Source: Nitrosomonadales bacterium
Lineage (GTDB): Bacteria; Pseudomonadota; Gammaproteobacteria; Burkholderiales; Gallionellaceae
Reading direction: 5' to 3'
NCBI GenBank assembly: GCA_016721605.1
Contig: JADKHS010000010.1
Location: 43,177 to 107,176 of the forward strand
DNA: 64,000 nt
The notes beneath the pieces were generated by a model. It ran no database searches. It was not told the DNA's origin and worked only from the letters and a program-made list of their open reading frames with translations. The first letter of the stretch is position 1; every line of letters starts with the position of its first letter. Below are positions 58,901 through 64,000 of this stretch, piece by piece. A program made the position numbers and the translations under genes.

Positions 58901-59423
58901 CCGTGTAGGTCTGGTTATTAAATGCCACCATGGAGAGAGGCACTTAGAAAAATTTATTTTACTTCAAGATCTTGCTGATCATGATCCCCGCATTACCATT
59001 CTTGATTGCCTTCTTTCCCGTGAAGAGATGTATGGACTGCAAAGTGTTTGCGATGCCTATGTTTCGCTGCATCGTTCCGAAGGATTTGGCTTGGGAATGG
59101 CAGAATGCATGGCCTTGGGCAAGCCGGTAATAGGCACCGGCTACTCGGGAAATCTAGAATTCATGGATAGCGAAAACAGCTGTCTCGTCAATTACACCCT
59201 GATACCCGTAAAACCGGGCCAATTCATTTATTACGAGCCCGGTTGGATGTGGGCTGATCCAGACGTAGGCCATGCGGCGGAGTACATGATTCGGTTGTTC
59301 GAGGATCCAGACTATCGCCAACGTATTTCAGATCGCGCGGCAGCCGATATGGCGGCTCGATATAATCATCAGACAGTCGGGAAAATTATTAAGGATCGAC
59401 TAGATTCTTTAAATAAACGGTGA
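55975..59423 (+). CDS. giant multidomain protein: beta-propeller, SEC-C, TPR-like, GT2 and GT4 domains (one frameshift)
   Basis: About 1150 residues if one frame break near 56270-56295 is repaired (GGASVL on one side, WRGEKIIELPDLG on the other). Order: N-terminal repeats like an SMP-30/propeller (GRTEDVKFSPDGRRLAIAG, IPDGVSFSNDGRWIAVSNHGK, HGVRFAKDRFVLVADAG); a SEC-C zinc motif CPCGSGKRYKHCCG (about 56985-57027); a helical TPR-like part (AERLYLEALELRGDDPDALHML); a GT2 domain (VSVVIPSYNHASYIERSL, LIIIDDASSDGSPD, FINPLNSDDLF); and a GT4-type domain ending SLHRSEGFGLGMAECMALG. No transmembrane segments or signal are seen, so cytoplasmic. Probably a polysaccharide or protein glycosylation enzyme. 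The order of domains is unusual. Confidence 0.82.
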
Positions 59424-59530
59424 CAAACTTGAAAATCAGGGAAGGCATCGTTAAACTGCGCGACCTTCTTAAGACTTTAGGGGGCGGAGTCCTACCAAGC
59501 TTAGCAACAGACTCTAAAAGACTCAGAAAT

Positions 59531-60366
59531 ATGGCACACGCAGAACCAGCATTCAAACTCAAAATTGCCAATCTCTCTTTATTTGTGCTCTATGTCAATA
59601 CAACCGACATGGCTCAACTAAAAAATCAATTGGATACGCGTGTTAATAAAACGCATAATTTTTTCTCCAATACACCTGTTGCTCTCGATCTCTCTGCTAT
59701 CGCGAACAGCAGCATTTCGCCAAACTTTGCTGACCTTATGTCATTCATGCTGGGCCATGGTATGCATGCCACTGGTGTTATAGGGGGATCCACTGAGCAG
59801 CGCGAAGCCGCCGTACAATCAGGCTTGGGACTCTTCCCTGACACCATTGTCAAACCCACAGTAAAGACGGCACCGGTTCCCACGGCAGCGCCAAGCATTA
59901 CTCCCAATATAGAAAAAACAATCAGCCAGAACTGCCCGAACTTGGATTGACGATAGAAACCGATAACAGCAATGTCCTTGACCCAAATACCCAACGCCAA
60001 AACCCCGTTTCCCAAGTACTGCCAACTTTCCGTCCAACCATGATAATCAACAAACCGGTTCGCACTGGCCAGAGAATCTATGCCGAAGGTAGCAATTTGG
60101 TTGTACTGGGCGTTGTCAATGCAGGTGCTGAATTGATTGCTGACGGAGATATTCACATTTACGCCCCACTGCGTGGCCGTGCTATCGCGGGTGCTCAAGG
60201 CAACGAGAATGCGCGTATTTTCGTACATAGCCTAGAAGCAGAATTGATTTCCGTTGCTGGCTGCTTTAAGGTATTCGAGAACGGCATTCCCGAAAATTTG
60301 CGCGGCAAACCCGTTCAGGTGCATCTGGATGGCTCTGATTTGATTATCCAGCCCTTGCTTAGCTAA
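59531..60366 (+). CDS. minC: septum site-determining protein MinC (one frameshift)
   Basis: About 278 residues from ATG 59531. N-terminal MinC domain (FKLKIANLSLFVLYVNTTD) and C-terminal beta-helix (IYAEGSNLVVLGVVNAGAELIADGDIHIYAPLRGRAIAG). The frame changes between 59905 and 59948 in the linker. Inhibits FtsZ at cell poles with MinD. Followed by minD and minE. Confidence 0.93.
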
Positions 60367-60430
60367 AGGAGTTTTTTAGCATCCCCATTTACGGGTAAAA
60401 TGTACCTAAATCTTGTTCAGGAATATAAAC

Positions 60431-61246
60431 GTGTCTAAAGTTATTGTAGTTACTTCAGGGAAAGGTGGTGTAGGTAAGACCACAACCAGTGCCAGCTTCT
60501 CCAGCGGTCTCGCCCTACGGGGAAACAAAACGGTTGTCATCGACTTCGATGTGGGTTTGCGCAACCTGGACCTCATCATGGGCTGCGAGCGGCGTGTGGT
60601 GTATGACATCATCAACGTCATCAACGGCGAGGTGACCCTTAAACAGGCACTCATCAAAGATAAGAACTGTGACAACCTGTATATTCTTCCCGCATCCCAA
60701 ACCCGGGACAAAGATGCGCTTAACCTGGAAGGCGTTGAACGCATACTGAACGAACTAAAGGAAAGTTTTGACTGTATCGTATGTGACTCCCCGGCAGGCA
60801 TCGAATCAGGCGCATTCACCGCAATGTATTTTGCAGATGAAGCTTTGGTAGTAACTAACCCAGAGGTGTCGTCAGTGCGGGATTCGGACCGCATTCTCGG
60901 GATTCTCGCAGCAAAATCCAAACGCGCTGTGGATGGCCTCGATCCAGTAAAAGAACACTTACTGATTACCCGTTACGATCCCAAGCGGGTAGAGGCTGGC
61001 GAAATGTTGTCGGTTACTGACATCCAGGAAATCTTGCGCATCCCCTTGATCGGCGTAATTCCGGAATCGGAATCAGTGCTCCAAGCCTCTAATGCTGGCA
61101 CCCCAGCTATCCATTTAGATAAGAGCGACGTGGCTGAAGCCTATCGGGATGTAGTGGGACGCTTTATGGGTGACGAGAGACTACCCATGCGTTTTGTTAC
61201 CGTAGAGAAAAAGAGCTTTTTAAAACGACTGCTGGGGGGCCGCTGA
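60431..61246 (+). CDS. minD: septum site-determining ATPase MinD
   Basis: 271 residues from GTG 60431 (AGGAAT upstream). Deviant Walker A SGKGGVGKTTTSA, FDVGLRNLDLIMGCERRVVYD, DSPAGIESGAF and a C-terminal amphipathic helix (KSFLKRLLGGR) for membrane binding. Core of the Min oscillator. Confidence 0.97.
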   Translation: MSKVIVVTSGKGGVGKTTTSASFSSGLALRGNKTVVIDFDVGLRNLDLIMGCERRVVYDIINVINGEVTLKQALIKDKNCDNLYILPASQTRDKDALNLEGVERILNELKESFDCIVCDSPAGIESGAFTAMYFADEALVVTNPEVSSVRDSDRILGILAAKSKRAVDGLDPVKEHLLITRYDPKRVEAGEMLSVTDIQEILRIPLIGVIPESESVLQASNAGTPAIHLDKSDVAEAYRDVVGRFMGDERLPMRFVTVEKKSFLKRLLGGR

Positions 61247-61247
61247 G

Positions 61248-61532
61248 ATGTCCATGATCGCTGGCTTAATCAGCTACCTGCGTGGTAACGAAAAAAAAAC
61301 CGCCATCGTCGCTAAAGAACGTCTACAGATTATTCTGGCCCACGAACGTGCCGGAAGAAATGCGCCCACTCCAGATTATTTGCCTGCACTTCAAGAAGAA
61401 CTTATGGTTGTGATTGCCAAATACATTCATATAGACCGCGAATCTATCAATGTTCAATTAGAGAAGCATGGCGAATATGACGTACTTGAACTTAACATTA
61501 CATTACCGGACAAGATGCGTCTCAACCGATGA
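61248..61532 (+). CDS. minE: cell division topological factor MinE
   Basis: 94 residues, 1 bp after minD. KTAIVAKERLQIILAHERAG is the MinD-binding helix; the C-terminal half is the dimer domain. Activates the MinD ATPase. Last gene of minCDE. Confidence 0.95.
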   Translation: MSMIAGLISYLRGNEKKTAIVAKERLQIILAHERAGRNAPTPDYLPALQEELMVVIAKYIHIDRESINVQLEKHGEYDVLELNITLPDKMRLNR

Positions 61533-61643
61533 GCACTGATTTTTCACTGGAAACAGAAATCAAAACAATAGCTATTTAACTATCACATCCCGGGTGACCC
61601 TATCCCGGTATGTAATAATTACTCCACGCATGGCTTCCATGCA

Positions 61644-63568
61644 CTACGCAAAAAAATCCACCGCCTCACTTAAATCCCGCGTACGTTTGAATGGCGGTAA
61701 GCTCTGCCATATGCGCTTGCCGTAGGATTTTGCTATCAAACGCGGGTCGCAGATCATCAATACGCCACGATCGGTCTCATCTCGGATCAAGCGTCCTGCA
61801 CCTTGCTTAAGATTAATGACCGTGCGGGGCAACTGATATTCCATGAAGGCGTTACGTCCCTGGCTGGTGATCTGTGCAAGGCGCGCCGCCAATACCGGGT
61901 CATCCGGCGGAGCAAACGGCAGTTTGTCTATTACCACTAACGAAAGCGCTTCGCCGCGCACATCCACGCCTTCCCAAAACGACTAACTGCCTAACAGTAT
62001 GGCGTTGCCATGTTCACGGAAGCGGCTCAATAGCTCATTACGCGAACCTTCGCCTTGTAACATCAATGGATAGTCAAGTTTCTTACGCTCGAATTCAGCC
62101 GTTAAAATCTCATGTGCGCGTTGCATAGCACGCAGACTGGTAAACAACAAAAATGCACGCCCCTTGCTGGCCTCGATCAATGGCAGAGCCGCCAGCACCA
62201 CCGCTTCGGTATAACCAGGATTATTCGGGTCGAGCATATTTTGGGGCACATATAACAACGCCTGCTCAGGGTAGTTAAAGGGCTATCCCAGCAAGCAGTT
62301 TGAGCCTCAAGCAACCCCATTTCAGATTGATAGTGCGAAAAATCCTGCTTCACGGTGATCGTGGCTGATGTGAAAATCCATGCACGCGGGTGGCCATTAA
62401 TTTGCTTGGAAAATATTTCTGCGATGGACAGCGGCGTAGTGTTGAGCTGCACGGATTGGTGAAATATTTCCAGCCAGCGCACCCTATCCACCTGCTCTTT
62501 GTCCTGCCATTGTGAAATTTTTTGCGCCATCACCTGCCCCCGTTGCCAGCAATTCTCAAGCCCCTCGCTGCGCTCTGCTTGCTTCTCCAGCAGACTGTTA
62601 ACCTGCTTGAGCTTTTCGATCAGCACGGCCATGGCATCTGTCCAGCTGGACAAGTCTTCAATGGCGATGGCAGTCATGCGCCCTTCCCTCTGTTTAAATA
62701 CCAGGCGCAAATCACGTGCGGCTTTGTCCAACGAATCCGTGGCGGTGGGAAGCGCGGCAAAATCTTTAGCGGAAATTGCCGCCTCCAAACGCGTATCTCG
62801 TGCCAATTCGATGATTTGTGAAGTCGAAATGCTTTCGCCAAAAAACAAGCTGGCGGTCTCGGGCAATTGGTGTGCTTCGTCGAAAATAACCGTATTGCAG
62901 GCTGGCAGCAGTTCCGCCACACCTTCGTCGCGCAGCATCAAATCGGCGAAAAATAAATGATGGTTTACCACCACCACATCGGCCCGCATCGCCTCCTTGC
63001 GCGCCTTAAGTACAAAGCAATCTTTATGATGCGGGCACTCCTGCCCCAGGCAGTTGTCGCGCGTTGAAGTCACCTGCATCCAGATAAGCGCATTCTCTGG
63101 CACATCGCTCACACCACTCTTGTCGCCGGACTGAGTGATTTTTGCGTACTTCACAATTTTGGCTAGATGGCGCGCATCTTCCCGTGTAGTAAAGCGGCCA
63201 TCAGACTGCGTGCGTTCGAGGTGATAATGGCACAGATAATTAGAACGGCCTTTGAGCAACGCTATCGAAACAGGCACTTTGAGCGCATCACGTACCGTGG
63301 GCAAATCGCGTTGAAACAGTTGGTCTTGCAAATTTTTCGTGCCGGTGGAGATAATCACCTTGCCACCTGCGAGCAGGGCAGGAACAAGATAGGCAAAAGT
63401 CTTGCCTGTTCCTGTTCCTGCCTCTGCGATAAACTGGCCATTCACGGTAATTGCCTGTGCGATGGCTTGCGCCATTTCCACCTGCTGTGGACGCGCGCGA
63501 AAATTGGGAATGTGCTCGGCCAGCGCACCATTAGGCGAAAACAGGAATGCGAGTTTTTTATCTATCAT
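61644..63568 (-). CDS. DinG/YoaA-family ATP-dependent helicase (one frameshift, one in-frame amber)
   Basis: About 641 residues. Walker A EAGTGTGKTFAYLVPALL (about 48-65), Fe-S cysteines (CLGQECPHHKDCF), DEAH box VIFDEAHQLPE, SATIT, and helicase motif VI GAGRLIRDETDRG. Start ATG 63568. One missing T near 62279 shifts the frame (expected DSPFNYPEQALLYVP), and a TAG at 61983-61985 interrupts ILLGS-stop-SFWEGVDVRGEA, where relatives carry a Gln or Ser. Read through it completes the protein. The indel looks like a sequencing error; the stop is a substitution and may be real. Convergent with minE. Confidence 0.88.
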
Positions 63569-63830
63569 TGTTAAAACAGTAGTCCAACGAGCCAAGCAGC
63601 GAATTGATTTGCATGGTATCACTGCATGAAAGCAACGGGTGACGGATAACCGGGACAGGTCTGTTTCTTTTGCCGGTTATGGGTGAAACAAATATCGCCG
63701 GTGATTTCCTGTAGCCTGATTCCGGGAACGGTAGCGCCGATGCGGTTTGTACCAGAACCCTTTACCCCCCAAACGGCTATTACCGTTAATTGAGAAGGTA
63801 CGGAACTTCTTCCGCCTTTGCCACTCAGAA
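63569..63830. other. intergenic region upstream of ssrA
   Basis: No supported gene. Moderately GC-rich, including an A/C-rich stretch. The open frame 63677-63982 (minus) runs antisense into tmRNA and was not called. Confidence 0.4.
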
Positions 63831-63859
63831 CTGCTACAATCTGCTAAGTTTTGTAGCAG
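63831..63859. promoter_or_regulatory. perfect 9-bp inverted repeat before ssrA
   Basis: CTGCTACAA (63831-63839) and TTGTAGCAG (63851-63859) around an 11-base loop, ending 28 bp before the mature tmRNA 5' end. It could be an operator, a processing hairpin or an upstream terminator. It includes TACAAT, a possible -10 element. Confidence 0.5.
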
Positions 63860-63887
63860 GAATTTGTATCTAAAGCATATCGAAACC

Positions 63888-64000
63888 GGGGGCGACTTGG
63901 CTTCGACGTGGGTTGCAAAGCAGTGTAGGGCATACCGAGGACCCGCAACCTCGTAAATCAGCTGGAAAACCAATAGTCGCAAACGACGAAACGTACGCTT
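63888..64000 (+). ncRNA. ssrA: tmRNA (ssrA), 5' part
   Basis: Starts GGGGGCGACTTGGCTTCGACG, the tRNA-like 5' end of tmRNA; runs off the right edge. The tag reading frame begins with resume codon GCA and gives A-N-D-E-T-Y-A up to the window end. ANDE is shared with many proteobacterial tags. Rescues stalled ribosomes with SmpB. Confidence 0.95.

Noticed and set aside
63677..63982. 101-codon minus-strand open frame
   Set aside because: Antisense to tmRNA; no recognisable protein.
1..64000. CRISPR arrays, rRNA or tRNA genes
   Set aside because: No regularly spaced repeats and no tRNA T-loop or rRNA motifs noticed by eye.

Overview
The window looks like a betaproteobacterial chromosome segment, most like the Gallionellaceae/Nitrosomonadales (for example Gallionella, Sideroxydans or Candidatus Nitrotoga). 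The basis is the NAD-linked group 3d hydrogenase genes, the zipA-ligA order, a betaproteobacterial-type tmRNA tag beginning ANDETYA, Fur-like boxes and the general protein resemblance. The genus is inference. Many genes carry single-base indels, nearly all in homopolymers, so most broken reading frames are probably sequencing or assembly errors. Positions 20034-21421 are poly-G-rich sequence that is probably not reliable.

Left part (1-11.7 kb): hoxFUY of a bidirectional NAD-reducing [NiFe] hydrogenase (minus strand, running off the left edge), an MscS channel, a YajD-type HNH protein, a heavily damaged tripartite RND efflux operon (outer-membrane factor, fusion protein, pump) and a DUF3617 protein. 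A 148-bp inverted-repeat element flanked by ATTA sits directly in front of acs.

11.7-22.4 kb: acetyl-CoA synthetase with an altered nucleotide loop, then a Fur-box-controlled DUF2325/FMN-binding pair and a methyltransferase. Next is an accessory zone with three complete PIN-toxin modules, one PIN relic, 33-bp direct repeats, REP palindromes, a truncated REP-associated transposase, the poly-G block and a fragment resembling an integron integrase.

22.4-36.4 kb: hypC-hypD, an IS110 relic, then zipA, ligA, galU, hpt, a methylthio-nucleoside phosphorylase, def, fumC, a methyltransferase, an NDP-forming acyl-CoA synthetase and hypE on the opposite strand. One inversion would rejoin hypE to hypCD. 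The hyp products mature the hydrogenase encoded by hoxFUY(H).

36.4-48.6 kb: a TonB-dependent siderophore receptor with STN domain, the yqjD-yqjE-yqjK-like membrane trio, lysC, a BI-1 family protein, pgeF-rluD, bamD, yqhA, a second MscS channel, a VF530 protein and an S4 pseudouridine synthase with an unusual active-site motif.

48.6-55.7 kb: an accessory, possibly defence-related stretch with an HDAC-fold hydrolase, an unknown protein, CcdAB, an Mrr-like nuclease, a DUF2779 protein (Cas4-like plus DEDD exonuclease signatures) and a YgjP-type metallopeptidase, followed by an FMN reductase and a secreted dienelactone hydrolase.

55.9-64 kb: a giant multidomain protein (beta-propeller, SEC-C, TPR-like, GT2 and GT4 domains), minCDE, a DinG-family helicase with an amber codon in a conserved motif, and the 5' part of ssrA (tmRNA).
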